Assembly (NCBI GenBank): GCA_947034895.1
Contig: OX344761.1
Coordinates: forward strand, 78,863,839 to 78,927,838
Reading direction: 5' to 3'
DNA: 64,000 bases
DNA from: Rhytidiadelphus loreus
Lineage: Eukaryota; Streptophyta; Bryopsida; Hypnales; Hylocomiaceae
Below, one piece after another: positions 48,740 to 63,385 of this stretch. The notes below the pieces were generated by a model, which worked only from the letters and a program-made list of their open reading frames with translations, was not told where the DNA came from and did no database searches. A program made the translations under genes and the position numbers. Positions within the stretch are counted from its first letter, which is position 1. Each line of letters opens with the position of its first letter.

Positions 48740-48955
48740 GTTGTGATTGGTTTAGCAATCAAAAAAGTCAAACAGTTCAACTCTCCTACATAGGCATTAT
48801 GTCTAGTAATTGCACAAGAGGCCAAGTCATCAAGAATAATCGCAGGTCAGTACCAACCTCACCGCCCTTGGCTTGGTAGGTCCTAACCGGCAATTATTCT
48901 TGATAACTTGGCTTGCTTTGCAATTACTTAGTCTACACTGGCTATTGTTGGATTT
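48740..48955 (-). repeat. Right part of repeat R1, target of the CACTA insertion
   Basis: Similar in reverse orientation to 14023-14230 in DRC1 intron 8 (shared GGTCAGTACCAACCTC, TAACTTGGCTTGCTTTG, CAACTCTCCTACAT). The missing end of the repeat (ATCTAAATG...GTTGTGACAT) is at 35168-35203, on the other side of the CACTA element. Confidence 0.65.
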
Positions 48956-51900
48956 AGGAATGACTTGGCTTTCAAACGATGTTGTTTATAACACCAATGC
49001 ATTTTCTCTTGAATTATGAGAAATACAAAACCACAAGTATGTCCATTCAAGGATTTAAGTTAAGGTAGACAAGCCTATTACCACCCACATTTGGAATCGG
49101 GACATCTTACAGTCAATTTCAAGAGGGGAACATTTTTTCAAAGATTTCGCAGATCAAAGCCAAATGGAATTTGCATATTTTCTTGTTGGGTAGATTTGGA
49201 TATTTGAATAGATGGAATTGGGGCCAAAAGTAGGTTACAAAATTAAGCAACGGACAGAATTGGACTAGCAGCTACTATAGCCTCTAGCATGGCATCAATG
49301 AGTCCATTGGTTCCTATCCTCCATGGCTTGCCATTTGAATATTGTTCTTGGCTTCCATATATCTAGAATTTCAAGTTGTCACCTCATTGATCTTGCTAAA
49401 CAAGAAATTTGAGAATGAATAATATCTATGGTAATGTGTAAAAAATATTAAAAAATAACCATATTGCATTGATTCTTATGTTTTTGTTCATGGCCATTAA
49501 GAAATGTAAAGATACACATTGACATTGGGTCCGAAAACAATTCTAAAATTTACACAAAGGAATTATATAAAACCTATCTTTAAATTCATATAGCTTTCTA
49601 ATCCAATGCCTTTCACTCCGTGAACATTTCATCTAATTTGAGCTTCATATTCTTTAATTTGATTACAAAACTTAGAGGTGTGTCATTTGTGCTTGTTGCC
49701 TTTAAATTAATACTCCTACAATACAATTATATGTTTTTTGGGTAAATTCGGTATATACAAATATATGGTTAAAAAATAATAAAAACTATTTTTATCATCA
49801 TACTTGACTATTAGGATGAACACTTCATGTTGAATATTTAATTAAAGTTAGAAAAATTAATTTCTCAAATGCTAAAAATAGAAATATTTCTTCAAAATCT
49901 ATATTTTTATCACATAAAAAAATATTAAATAAATAGTTTTTTTAACATTTTGATATCTATTTTTAGAATCAATTTCTTTTTACCCTTTAAGACAATTGTG
50001 ATATCTCAAACTCATGTTAATTGAAAATCATATATGATTTAAATTTTTTTTAAAGAAGATGCAAAGAAGAAGGCTTTATGCTACTAGCATCTGTAGGCTT
50101 AAATTTGTCATTTATTATTTCTTCATAAAGTCATTGAACACACTTTCATTCATTGAATGTAACTCAAATAAATGTATTCCTACTATAAATGTCATTGTTG
50201 ATTTTCACTATCCAAATCACCATCGTATTATTTTTGTATCCAAATCCATTTTATTATGTATAGAAGTTGGTCAAATCATTTACTTCTACTAAAAAGCTTG
50301 ATTTTTAATAACTAATCAACTTTTCTTTGTATGGATTAGTAATACATGATGACAAATGCACAATTTATTAATAAAAGAGTGGAAATGTGTCAAAAATAAT
50401 TGAGATACACTATTTTAATCTGAACCTCAAAAGGACTAAGGTCCTATTTTGATTATTTCAAAAAACCCAAAGGACTAAGGGTCTATTTTGATTATTTCAG
50501 AAGCGAGGTAGATTCTATTGGCTTCATAATTAGAGTTTTTTCTTGAAATCTTTAGGGTAGATGCTAATCATTTTAATCTAAACACAAAGATTTATTTCAC
50601 ATTATACCAATGAATATTTAAAAAATTTATATTGCAAGCTTTTTAAATTTCAATGTCAAAGCATGCGCACATGTGTTTTTTTCTAAAAACATTGAAAGAT
50701 AGAACTTCACCTTTTGAAAGGGTTAGAAAAACTATTTTTTGAAGTTTAGGCACTTTGAACTTGTAATGGATGGGAATTTTTACTCTAAAATATTAGAAAA
50801 ATGTATTTGAACAAGTTAACAAGGCCCAAGGCCATTTTTTTTTGTCAAAAACCACTCAAAACTGCCATTTCTACTACGTTTGTCCAAAAGAAAAAAAACT
50901 TTTTTTGAAACTAAACCATAGGATCTTGAACTTTACTTGTTGGAAATCATGTGATAAAAATTTGTACTATAGAATTTGAATGTAAAATTTACTATGTTGA
51001 AGAATTGAGTTGGGAGTCTAGGAAAACAAATTCAAAAAATAACAACTTTATTTTCATACTTCAAAAAATTGTCAAGTAGAAGTAGGTCCAAGATTGAAAG
51101 AAAAACTAAATTGTTAATAGCTCTTAGATGGGATTGAAATACAATAATCCCAATGGTGAGATTGTTCTGGCAAGAAAACTTAACCTTTTAAAAAAAAATT
51201 TGAAAAAATTTGAAAATTGCATTTTGAAATGAATCTAATTAGTTATTTTTTTAAGAAAATGTTTAGACTGCCCAAAAAATAAGATTATTCACAACTTTCA
51301 CATCAGTAATCAAAATGGAATGAATCAAAGCTTCACATGAAGACAAAAATATGATCTACAAGGAAAAAAACTGAAAAATATAATTTCAAGTTTTTTATGG
51401 ATTTATTTTTTGCCCGTTGAGTTAAATTTTTTTTTTTTTGTGGTATAATTTTTGCTTTGGGGCACTGATTGAAATAAAAATTATATTCCCACAAAGCTTA
51501 TCAACTTTTATATCTTAAAAATAATTCAAAAAACTAGGGTAAAATTTTAGCATGTAAGAACCTGCCCAAATTCCAAATTTCCCCTTGAGGGGACAATAGG
51601 ACTTTAGGGGTTAAATAAAGATTTCTAAAATATAATATGTTAAAAAATAAATATAGATGAAGGTTTTAGATCTTCTTTGGGTACAAATATTTTGAAGTAG
51701 TTTTGGGCCTAAAACACCGTGCTCTCATCCTGTAAGGTTTAAAAGTGATAAGCATCAACTAAAATATGAGGCCTATTAGGTGAAAATCAATAGTTAACAA
51801 AATGTTGACCATTTCTAAACCATTAGTTTTATTTAGCCTTAAATTGTCTTATTAACCTTTATATCCAAAAAAAATTATCATTTTCATTTTCTTAAATACC

Positions 51901-54900
51901 ATTATTTGCAACCAATATATTTGGTTTTATACAATTATCCTAATTTTTTTTTAAATTTTGTGATAGATTTTCAACATTTGTTTATATAAAATTTCAATAT
52001 TCTTATTTTTTAATGTTTACTTTTAAATATATTACATCAAAGTACTTGACTTTCTAAATTCAAAAAATGGCCCTATATAACTAATTAACTTCAAAAGAAA
52101 TGATTTAAGAAGATTATAAAATCAACATAATTCTAGTGATCACCTTTAGGTTGGAATTGGTTTATGCATTGATTTATATAGGATTCATTTTTTTTTTACT
52201 TTTAAGCAACCAAAGGGTCTATTTGAAGTATGTAGTATTCAGCCATGGAATTTTGAATTGACATGTCCCATTGCTTGATTTTAAAACTTGTGGAGTTTTT
52301 GGGCAGTGTACATGTTCATTGAAGGCTCATAAAGAAATGATATGATAGATGAAAATGACTCTAAAATATTTCCAAGTTATAATACCCATAAAATTTCAAG
52401 AGCAACCAATAGGACTTGAAGAGTTCTTTCAAGGAACCAAAAGAAGTTGAAGCTTTAAGGGTGTCTATTTAGGGAGAATGTACCAATAGTGGTATGTAGA
52501 GGTATTCCAAGCTTTAAACTTTTAAAATTAACAAAATATTTTTTCGTTGTCCAAAAATTTAAAACAACTTAGTTGGATTCTTCTTATAACCTCTTTGAAG
52601 AAAATAGAATTTTAACCATAAGAGATTGTAGTACTCTAAAAATGGCACTTTGAAGGTGCTTGTACCTTAACTATTTGAAGACCTAATGTATATTCAAAAT
52701 CATCAATTGGTTAGTGAAACCTTGTATCAAATATTGTACTTTATAACTAGAAAAAAATTTGTGTAAGAAGTACTAATCACATTCAATCCATAATCAAAAT
52801 TTTATAAGCTCTGTAAAATATAATTTCAAATTTTTTCTATAAATATTGTATTTTACAGTTTTAGATACAATTATGTAGATACAATCTATAAACTGTCTTC
52901 TATAACTTTTGTTTGAAGGTTATCATAAATTATAAAGCACTTTACATGTCTTCATAATTTTGGAGATTCTGAATATTCCTACTGTCCTTTCCAAGTTAAT
53001 TGAAGTTTTTCTTTTTCAAATGTATAAATTTTGAATAATTTATATACAATTATAAATTTATCAAATTTTGAATACCTTGGAAATTTAAAAAAGTAAATAA
53101 TTGAAGTGTTATTTTTAATTACTTTCATTTTTTTTCAAATTCACCTAATCGTTTGTAATTTATTTTTTTAAACTTCTTGTGAAATTTTGTTTGAATACCA
53201 AAAAATACCAAATTGAAGTCACACATGCAAAATAGTTCATCAAATTGTGTAAAAACATTGTGAGTTTAAAAGCTATTTAGCCAATCTAACATTTTTCATC
53301 TTATTTTGTTTGAATTCTTCAATTGAATTAGTGGTGCCGTTTCAAAATTATGTAATAATATTTACAAGTGTTGCACCCCTCTATCAACAATTCTCTTGAT
53401 GGATACAAATGTAAATGTATATTTGTAATGAAAATGCCAATTTTATATTAAATAAAAAATCAATCAAATTATATTATATAGATTTTTAATATATAATAAG
53501 AAAATTTAGCATCCTATTAGAATTTTATAATAGTTTTTTTGATAAATAGATGTGCATATTCAAGGCAAAGTAAAAAAATGTTATTAGTGCAAAATATCCT
53601 AGCATAACAAAAAAAATGACATAATACATGTGATTTAAATAAGCTATTCAAAAGAAGTTTTAGTGTAGTGTTCAATCAAAATATATTTATCTATATAATC
53701 TATAAAATGAATATAAGGGTTAATATATATTATTTCTTTGAATTTAAGTTTGTATAAAATTAGATATCCAATATTTTTATAGTGAATTATATATTTATTA
53801 AAAAAAAATATATGTCATTCAAATTTTAGTAGTGAAATTTTAGTTTCTAATAAATTTAACATACATTTCATTGCAAATGATTTTCAAATGACACAAAGTG
53901 TAGTAATTATAAAGATGATAATTACAAAATTTAATGACATATTTCCTAAGTGCAGGAAATATTTTGTAGACAAAGAGTCCAATTAATAAGTATACTAGAA
54001 AAATATGCCTCCTCGAAGAGATTTATTTTTAAGACAAGTTGTTGTAGATAGAGTAGAAAATAGAATGGATACAAGCAAACTTAAAAGCCACTTTCGAGAA
54101 TTTTTGTTACGATTTATTCCAGGGTATATTAATTTCGAAGGTGACATTAACTTTTTTTGGTATTAAATCATATTTAATTCAAAATCCTTTTGTATAATGA
54201 AAATATCTAAAATTACTTTTTCAATTGGAATAATGCATTTAGTTTAATGGGTCAAACTTATTATTAATTATTTCAACAATTCAACTTGAAAAAGTATGTT
54301 ATTAAAATATCAATATTAATGAAAAAATCGATTGTTTTTAAAAGAAATCCTATCTACAATACTATAAAATGACATGTATTGTATTGTGCTATTATAGATA
54401 CAATGTTGGACAAATATGTGGAGACAATAGGAAAGTGGGAAGGATTGTTGTTTTTCTTTTTTGGTATTGTTTATTTGTTGCAAAATTTGTTTATTGACGA
54501 AGGATTAGATTCTCGTCAAGAGGGTTAATTTTTCAATAAGAATAAGTTTTAACTAATCTCAAAGATAATAATTTTTATCAACTAATCAAAATATAATTAT
54601 TGTTGTATAATTATTTATAAATTCTTAATACATAAACATAATATGCTAATATTTCGTGATATAAACAATGCAAATGGATATAAACAATATTAGGTTAAAT
54701 ATTAGAAAGAAAATTTGGATATTTCATTAATATATCATTCATATGGATATGCTCATTTTGCAAATTTGACAATATTGGATGAACTATTTCAAATACATAA
54801 GTGTATTTAAAAGGTACACTATGTAATTTAGAAGGTAAATACATTTTTATTTTAAAATTCAAGGAAAAAAGGGATTATTTGTCCAATCAAAGTCCACCTG

Positions 54901-55969
54901 ACATCATGCCTCAAAATGAATGAGAAAAAGATGTAGAATCTAACATATCCTATAGGCTATTATCAGGTTGAAAATGTTGTTTCACCATTGTTAAAACAAG
55001 TTTTATTATTGAAATTCAATTGAATTATTAGAAAAAATTTAACTATTGAAAATGAAATTTGTCACAGTCATTATATATTTAGTATAGTAAATATAACTTA
55101 GTTGATCATTTTTATATTTTATTTGTAGATAATGCAATTTATTTTCTAATATATTTATAAAATGATTCAATTGTTATATCATACTATTAAAATAATAACA
55201 TGGACATTTGCATGTTGTTTTTCTACTTCAACTATTGAATGTGATCAAATTCTTTAAAAGAAGTTTTCCTTCATTAAAAGTTTATCTTCTATTGATTTCC
55301 ATTGCAAACCTACTTGTTGAAATTCTATTGGAGGTGAGACAGGAAAAGAAAAGGGAATAGGACTAAAGAATTGAGAGGGAGGAGAAGGAAGAAAAGAAAG
55401 AGATAGATAGTTATTTCAATATTTACACCCCTAGTTTAGGATTTTTTTGGCAAATCAATATTCAAGCAACTTACATGCGAATACTAGATGTATTCTAGGT
55501 AGTAATTCATGACATCAATAGAAAGACGTCAAACCCTTATTTATTCTAGATACCCTTGTTTCATACCTCAAAAATTCATGATATAGCTAGGAGGGCAAGA
55601 GGGGATCCAAATAGCACTCACCCTTGTTCAATCTACAAGTATCGATTAAATTGCTACCTATATAAAATTGATATCCCAGATGCTATATCAAAAGTGTATA
55701 AGTGCTAAAACCAACCATGAGAGAAAAACACTAGAAATATATCTTTTTTTTTTTTGCTTTGCACATGCTCTTGAGACTCATCAATCAATCTTGATGCCTA
55801 GTATTGTAAGCTTCACATGAAAAGTGAATACAACATATTGGAATAAGAAGCAAGAAAAATCAATTGTCGTGATTGTAGAGCTATACTCCAATCTTAGGAA
55901 GTCACTCCTCACCTATGCCCATGCCAACCCAACAAACCACAGTATGTCAGAGGATGTACAACAAGTGCC
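48956..55969. other. AT-rich desert
   Basis: About 7 kb of very AT-rich DNA with frequent poly-A/T runs and no supported gene. A 37-bp-period direct repeat (AAGGACTAAGG ... CTATTTTGATTATTTCA, two copies) lies at ~50430-50499. A small plus-strand frame begins with ATG at 54005 and runs ~52 codons (PPRRDLFLRQVVVD...KSHFREFLLRFIPGY); I cannot assign it. Confidence 0.5.
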
Positions 55970-55973
55970 TTAA

Positions 55974-56353
55974 CCCATTAAGGACCGGTCAACCACTTTC
56001 TGGTCGAAATTGACACTTTTTCATTGGTAGAGAGTTTTACAATGAATTTGGATATGGACGAAAGAAGACGGGTTTGGGAAATTGTGAACCAAATGCATTG
56101 GGACAAGAATCATGACAATCTGTGTTAGTATGAGATTTTGGGGGTAAAAAAACGAACTAAATATTGGCTGAAAATACAAAAATCAATACAAAACTTGTCA
56201 TGCATTTACTACAAAATCCCAAGCATTCATGCAAAATCCATCGGTTAGGTCAAATCTCTAGAATGCATCATTATTTGGTATTTTTTTCCATGTTCTGCTT
56301 AAGACTACAAATTGTCTTGCTCGCCCCTCAAATCAACCACGGTCCTTAATGGG
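55974..56353. mobile_element. piggyBac-like MITE, copy 2 (380 bp)
   Basis: Perfect 14-bp terminal inverted repeats CCCATTAAGGACCG bounded by TTAA at 55970-55973 and 56354-56357. Inner left sequence (GTCAACCACTTTCTGGTCG) matches the inner right end of copy 1 at 1597-2173. Non-coding. Confidence 0.78.
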
Positions 56354-56357
56354 TTAA

Positions 56358-59300
56358 GTGTGGCTTTACATTGTTATCTGAAGCAAAGATTTTAGTGTAT
56401 AATAAAATCACAATTGTAAGTATGAACCAAAGAGCATATAGAAATACAATTAAAATAATGTTGCACATGGACATCATCTTGTAGATAGTCAAGTTGGAGT
56501 GTAATTTTGAACTTTTGGGTGTACATTTGTGTGTGTTTTGCTCATTTTTTGACTAGTTTGTGTTCCAATTTGGTTGTTTTATGTGTAGTTTTACCAATTT
56601 GGAGCTATTTTGTGGTGCTAAGTTTGAGAGGTTTAATTGGATTATATGACAGTTCTACCAAATTGTAGATAATGTAGCCTAATAGAGTGTAGCAAAGGTC
56701 CAAGTCAATTTGAGGTATAATTGTCAAATGGGTAGTTAGTATTTGTAGTTGTGATTCCAAGTTGGAATTATAGATTATGGTACACTGACAGCCAAAATGG
56801 AGTACAAAGTTGAAACGTTTTCATTCAAACAAGCACACCATAAGCATCATTGGACAAAGTCCAAAAGTACATATACTAAAGTTATAGTGTGCAACATACT
56901 ACATGTCACCATGGAAGTTTGAAGAAAAAATTAATTGTGATTTGAAAGAAAATCAATTTCAAAGTTAGCCATGTCAAAAACTCAGTTTTGTTCAACATGA
57001 TTTGGAATTACTTTATCTTTTGCCAATTTTTTCATAGAACTCCAAAAATACTTTTTGTACCTTAGTATGTTGGTATACATCATTTCAGATTGTTGCACAC
57101 AAAAATTGTAGGAAATTGACATTTATAAAATTTAAAATAACAACAGTTTGACAAACATACAAATGTTGTTGGTTCTTACAATATTTGAATTATTTTTTGG
57201 AATTGAGAGCATGGGGATAGCATTAGCCATTGCAAAGAGAGTATGGGCTACAATATAGACCATTGTTACATCTTAACATCCTTGCATTTGAAACATTTGT
57301 TGAATTGGGCAATGCATTCAATTTATATTTCATAGCCATATAATGCATTTTTAATTTCAATACCAAAGACTAGAGTTCATGGTGCACATAATTGATATAA
57401 CAAATAAATAAATTAAAAATGATCATTGGCAATATCATAAAAAAATTGAAGATTACCAAAAATTACACTATCCTTTATAAAAAAATTGGTTTTTTGAATT
57501 TATAATATATATTAGAATAATCTGAGATTTTTACCAAAAATGAAGGTTAGAATGAAAAACATAATTTTGCAATTTAAATTCTAAAAAAAAAACTTTAAGA
57601 GAAGAAAACTCAAATGAAAAACACACAATATGGTGCAACATGGATTTTGACACTTGAAGCTTGCAATTGCAATAATTCTTTCACTTTCTCAAAATTTTAA
57701 AATGGGATAGAAATTAAACTTGTCAAGCTTCATTTCTTAGTTTAAAACACATACTAATAGTGAATATTTTGAAAGTTACAATCAAGGTTGACCAATGGGC
57801 ATCCACTTTTTGGATGCGCATACCTTAGAGGGTCAAAGGAATAATACTTGATTTTTGTGAAAGGTTACTAGATAACAAACTCTAATATATTATCCAATAA
57901 AAGGAGTTGCACTAGATTTAGGTGCACCCATTAATTTTTGTAATTAATTTTTGTTTCTAAACACTTCATTTCTATTCTCTTGGTACAAAAAATAGAAGTT
58001 CAAATGACTTTTCTATGATGCATTATCAAATGAAAGTAATTGCACTAGATTTGGGTGCATTATTGAATTCTAAACTTCTTATGTGTTTCTTTGTTTTTCA
58101 TCCCTATTCTCTTGCCATACAAAAAGGAAGGTTAGATGACAAGCTCTAAATAATGCATTACACATGCACACTAATTGCTCTCTCCATGAAATTAAAATAA
58201 CTCAAACCTTTTTTTTTAAGTTACATATAAATTAAAAATATATAATTCATCTTGGGTTCCACGCCAGAAGTTTAGCCTTCTTGCTCTTCAACTTTGAATG
58301 AATGGGATTTCAACTTTCAACGACAAGCACTTACTCAAAAACTCTAAAAAGTAGACAACATCTTTTATTCGTCAAGGTGTATAAATGAAAGAGTGCACAA
58401 CCATGATATTCTCAATCATTAGGTTGCCCCACACTCAATTCCCTGCACATTTCTCACTAATTTTTGTAATTAATAAAATGAAGAATGAAATACTTTTCAG
58501 TTTCTATTATGTATCCAGGTTGTAGATTTTGGAATCCAAATTTCTCATCATGTACCCATATGTTAGATTGGGCGACCTAATGAGACTACAATGAGAGTAT
58601 CCAGTCTACTTTACTGTTCCACTTCAGAAAGTGAACTTACAATTTCCAAGCCCAGAATATGCTCCACAAAACTGCATCCATACCTCCGAATTCCCAGGAA
58701 AAAAGACTCCAAGCCTGGCCTCTCTCACACTGCCATAAAATTTCCAAAAAGAAAAGGAAAAAACAAAAAACAGTAAAGAAATTGGTGGTAGCCAAGCCAG
58801 TAGGAGGAAGGCAGAGGAAAGACGGAAGGAAAAGCCTCACCCAAAGTCACGGCTTTCGCAGCTCTGGGAGTGCTTAGTTGTAAATTTGTCATGGCTTGCC
58901 ATGCCACTCGTCAAGCCGGCTTTTCTATGCATTCCTCCTTCCCATGCATTGTCCCAACTCTTCCGTCTCCTCTCAACAACAACAACAACAAGAGTTTCAC
59001 ACAGTCGATCACTACCTTCCTTAACTTACAAATTTCCTCACTTGGTTGCTGTTGTTTTGAAGGTAAAGGAAGCTCTCAGTTGTTGAGATATTCGTACTTC
59101 GGAGTAGAACAGGATCGGCACAGACTTCAATTCAATTTGCTCGGCTTGCTTGTGTTTAATTAGTGGTGAGGAGTTTGGTTGTTGATCGCATGTGATTTCG
59201 TGTCTTTGGGTAAGGTAGACGTGCTAATCATCGCACAGACAGACTTTGAAGCTTTCTTCCGAACAAATTCGAAGTCAATTTTTCTTGGAATTTGGTGCAC

Positions 59301-59938
59301 TGAGTCCTTGTCGAGTGCAGAATCTGAAGATAATCGAATCAAGCTATGAAAATTCAACACAAATTGCAAATCTTGTCAAGAAAGGGTTGATTTTTATTAA
59401 AAAAAATTCCAACAGCTAGCGCTTCACAGTCTACCTTAGTCGAACTCTGAAGGTCGTAATGGGACATTCACAGTAGGCCTTTTGGAGAGGTTTTACATAA
59501 CTGTTACGACACAGAGTGACTTGATTTTTGGTGTGAGTGTTTGGAATTCATGGATATTGCTAGATGGGTGTGATATTGAAGTGGTTTGAATTCTTGCACA
59601 TACTTTGAGGTCTTAAACTCATTTTGGAACTCGCCTACCACTCGTTGTGAAGGTCGCATATGGGTAGCTAGTACTCGCAATGTTTGTGTATGAGTGTAGG
59701 TAGTCGAACTACTCCAAGCAGACTTTTTGATCACTCTGACTTGCTCTTCCTAGGATGAGAGTTATTATTATTATTATGAGAGTTTTTCTTCCTCTGGTAG
59801 TGTATTGTATGTGTTAAAAAAAATCCCCTGTTTAGTAGCTTTGTGGTGGTGAGAAGCGTTGTTCTTTTGATCATTTTGCCTGGGGTGCTTTTTAAATTGC
59901 TAGTTGGCCTGGATTGCAGCTACTTCAGACAGGACAGA
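56358..59938. other. AT-rich spacer and GAPN upstream region
   Basis: No gene seen. A diverged direct duplication of ~120 bp lies at ~57905-58150 (landmarks TTGCACTAGATTTRGGTGCA and CTATTCTCTTG). From ~58600 the sequence becomes less AT-rich and likely includes the GAPN promoter and leader, with an (ACA)n run near 58975-58993 and an (ATT)n run near 59762-59776. Confidence 0.45.
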
Positions 59939-62900
59939 ATGGCAGGTCAAGGGTTTTTTCAAGATATTGTGGATGGTGATACATACAAATACTACGCTGA
60001 TGGAGAGTGGAAGGTGTCTGTTTCTGGGAAGTCGGTGGGCATTATCAATCCCTCCACATTGAAGACGCAATATAAAGTGCAAGGTTTGAGCTTATTCCAT
60101 TAGAAGGAACTGGGGACATTTGGTCCTTGAGCGGAAGCATTCTGTCCTTAAGTCGTAGTTGACAATGATTCATGTGTAAATATGGCAAACACTTGTCAAG
60201 GTTCAGAGTTTTGGGTTGTGCTGTTTGTAGCCTGCAACCAGGATGAGGTGAACAAGGCAGTCGAAAGTGCTCACGCTGCTCAAAGAGTGTGGGCCAAGAC
60301 CCCCTTGTGGAAGCGAGCTGAAACCCTTCACAGATTTGCTGGCATCCTCAAGGACCAGAAAAATGCCATTGCTGAAGCTCTTGTGAAGGAGATTGCCAAG
60401 CCTCAGAAGGACTCTGTCACAGAGGTGGAAAAAATGGCCAATTTACACAGAAATCTTTGTTGAATTTTGGTTGAGACTTCGAAAATTTCCAGCTTAATAT
60501 GTTGCGCTTGCTCATTGATGAGATTTTTTGTCACTTATGTAGTTAAATTTGGCGATTGTAGGTCGTCAGATCTGGTGACCTAATCTCATATGCTGCAGAG
60601 GAGGGCATTCGAATCTTGGCTGAGGGTAAGTTCTTGGCGTCGGACAGCTTCCCAGGAAATGGCAGAAGTAAATTTTGCCTCGCATCAAAGGTGCACCACT
60701 TTCTTCACCTTGCGTCAAAGATTTTATTGTGAAATTTCCTTCAGTTTCATGGGACTGACTTTACTTTGAGCCCTACTCACTGAGGAGATTCAATGTAAAA
60801 ATTAATAACGAATTTGAGATACTTGAAAGGAGAGTATCATGTCTGTTAAACTTTCTATTATGGAAGTACTTCTTAGGTTACTCAACCACCATGTATATTC
60901 ATACATATATATTCAGACTACGGTACCCTAATAAAACCCTAATCCCCCTCAGACTTGCTCTGCATTTGGTGTAAATAGTACATACATTTTCCAGTGGTTA
61001 CTGTACTAAGAAGTTTCATGACTACCTGTAGATTCCACTTGGTGTGGTACTTTGCATTCCCCCATTCAACTACCCAGTCAACCTGGCAGTGTCCAAGATC
61101 GCTCCAGCTCTAATCACAGGCAATGCTGTCATTTTGAAGCCTCCAACCCAGGTATACTGCAGTCTGCTCACGATCACAAACTTAATACATATTTTAATTT
61201 TTTAGTTGATCCAAACCCCAAATTCTTACATACTCTATCCCATAAAACATGATGAGTTTGCATAAAATTTTGTCGAAACTACTTGATTTTGTTCAAGCAC
61301 AATCTATTGTTTTGCAATATTGTAATATATCAGGGTTGCAGTATTCACTGTGCTCGTTTCCAATTCCCCCACGTTCAATATAGTGTCAGATTCTTCTCCA
61401 TCAGACACCGTTCCTATCAAAATTGCTTGCAAAGTTTGGTATCTAGATTTTGTTGTGCTATCTATATTGGATGAGGCGTTGGGGCGGGGGGCGTCGATTG
61501 TCATCATGACGCCCTGTGGCTTGAACAAAGAACTACTCTAGAGTGAGATCATGGTACCATAAGTCAAAATATTACTCCGTACTTACAAGTCACCTTACAT
61601 TTCTCAATTGCAGGGTGCAGTGTCGGCCTTGCACATGGTGCATTGCCTTCACATGGCTGGGTTCCCAAAAGGTTTAGTTGCTGCAATCACAGGAAAGGGT
61701 TCGGAGATTGGAGATCTGCTCACCATGCACCCGGGAGTCAATTGCATAAGGTACAGAATTGGTAGTCGATTTTCTGTGCATCAGATTTTCATTCCGAAGC
61801 ATGATCATATTCGTTAAACTGGAAATGTGATCTCGAAGTGGAATCAAAGTGGTTTGAGACTCATCTGAAATCCAATAATTAAAACCTTCCTAGATTTTTC
61901 ATGCTCCGATGCTTCAGATGGGCAACTGAAAGTTCTAATTTTCAGCAACTGAATGCTAAATTTTGGCACACCGAAATTCACCAAAAGATTCGGTATGAGG
62001 TTAATTTAACCTAGTTTTATATGATGTTTGAATCAGTTTCACAGGTGGTGATACGGGTATTTCCATCTCAAGGAAAGCTGGGATGATCCCACTTCAGATG
62101 GAGCTTGGAGGCAAGGATTGCTGCATCGTCCTTGAAGATGCTGATCTTGAACTGGCTGCTAACAATGTCATCAAGGGCGGATTCTCCTTCAGGTTCGTGG
62201 CTTATTTTATACACAAGCCACATGAGTTTCTCTAGTTATACAATACATAACCTTCGAGAAATCGGAGGCTCAATAAGATTATTAGACACAATGCAAAATC
62301 GACTTGAACATCTAGATCTATATTTCTGGTTTACCCAAGGACTTACTTCGAGAAAAAGGGTTACGCGCTAATCCTCCAGACATGACCCTCTCTTTTAGGC
62401 TAGAGTAGGATCTTTAGATATCAGAGAACTGCATCTTTTTGAAAGTTGAAAGGAGGATAGTTGTTATAACAAATAGACTCTTCTCTCCTTATTCCAACCG
62501 CAATACGGTATATTTATGGTCACAATGAAAATAACAGGAGAGGGTTATGGATTATAGTCTTCTTCTTCTAATCAACCTGCGAGAGAGTGACAAAGTTGCC
62601 TCAAAACTTGGACTTGGCTGTATGGTTTCTAAGCCTTGAGCTTTTGTGGAATTTTGTATCGCAGTGGTCAAAGGTGCACGGCCATCAAGGTGATATGTGT
62701 CATGGAGTCAGTTGCAGAAGAGCTGGTGAAAAAGATTAATGAGAAGATGACGAAGCTCAAAGTTGGAATGCCTGAAGACAACTGCGCTATCACTCCCGTG
62801 GTTAGCGAGTCGTCAGCGAACTTCATTCAGGGTCTTGTGGAGGATGCGAAGGCCAAGAAGGCCAAGTTCCATCAAGTATGTTCCATCTTCAAAGTCCTTT

Positions 62901-63385
62901 GTGATTTTTGTTTTTAAAGCGAAGTCTCCTTTTTTCGGTGGAGAAAACAGCTGAGATCACCATATCGGGCACCATATACAACATTCTTGAACCTTTTTAC
63001 AGAGTTCAATTCTTCAATGGTCCTATAGATAGAACATTTTGTCTATAGACTATTGAATTCAAGTTTCTCATGCCACAGATGCTTTCCATCTTGAAATAAA
63101 AAAAGGACCTAGTTGACAGAATGTTCAAGAATGTTATGTTGTGAAGAAGTTTGATGAACTCTTTATTTGACCTTCGGATGCTGACACTGAAACTTGTTGT
63201 TGAACGGCGTTATGCAGAAGTGGAAGAGAGAAAACAACTTAATATGGCCAATCCTCATTGACCACGTGACACCGGACATGAGAATTGCGTGGGAGGAGCC
63301 CTTTGGACCAATCATCCCTGTCCTCCGAATCAAGACCGTGGAGGAAGGCATTTACCACTGCAATGCAAACAACTTCGCACTTCAG
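59939..63385 (+). CDS. GAPN: NADP-dependent non-phosphorylating glyceraldehyde-3-phosphate dehydrogenase, first 8 exons
   Basis: Cytosolic ALDH11-family enzyme that oxidises glyceraldehyde-3-phosphate to 3-phosphoglycerate, making NADPH. Exons 59939-60083, 60231-60424, 60562-60690, 61032-61151, 61614-61750, 62037-62192, 62665-62875, 63218-63385; all phases fit, giving 420 codons. Start [19 protein letters not shown] is the family N-terminus. Landmarks: [53 protein letters not shown], catalytic Glu264 in MELGGKD and nucleophile Cys298 in SGQRCTA, then WEEPFGPI. Plant GAPN proteins are ~496 residues, so ~76 C-terminal residues remain; the expected GCVFTKD-type exon was not found in the last 615 bases and should lie beyond the window. 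No disrupting change was seen. Confidence 0.95.

Noticed and set aside
54005..54163. Small ATG-started frame of ~52 codons
   Set aside because: Its HFREFLLRF stretch hinted at a replication-factor fragment, but there is too little sequence and no second exon to support it.
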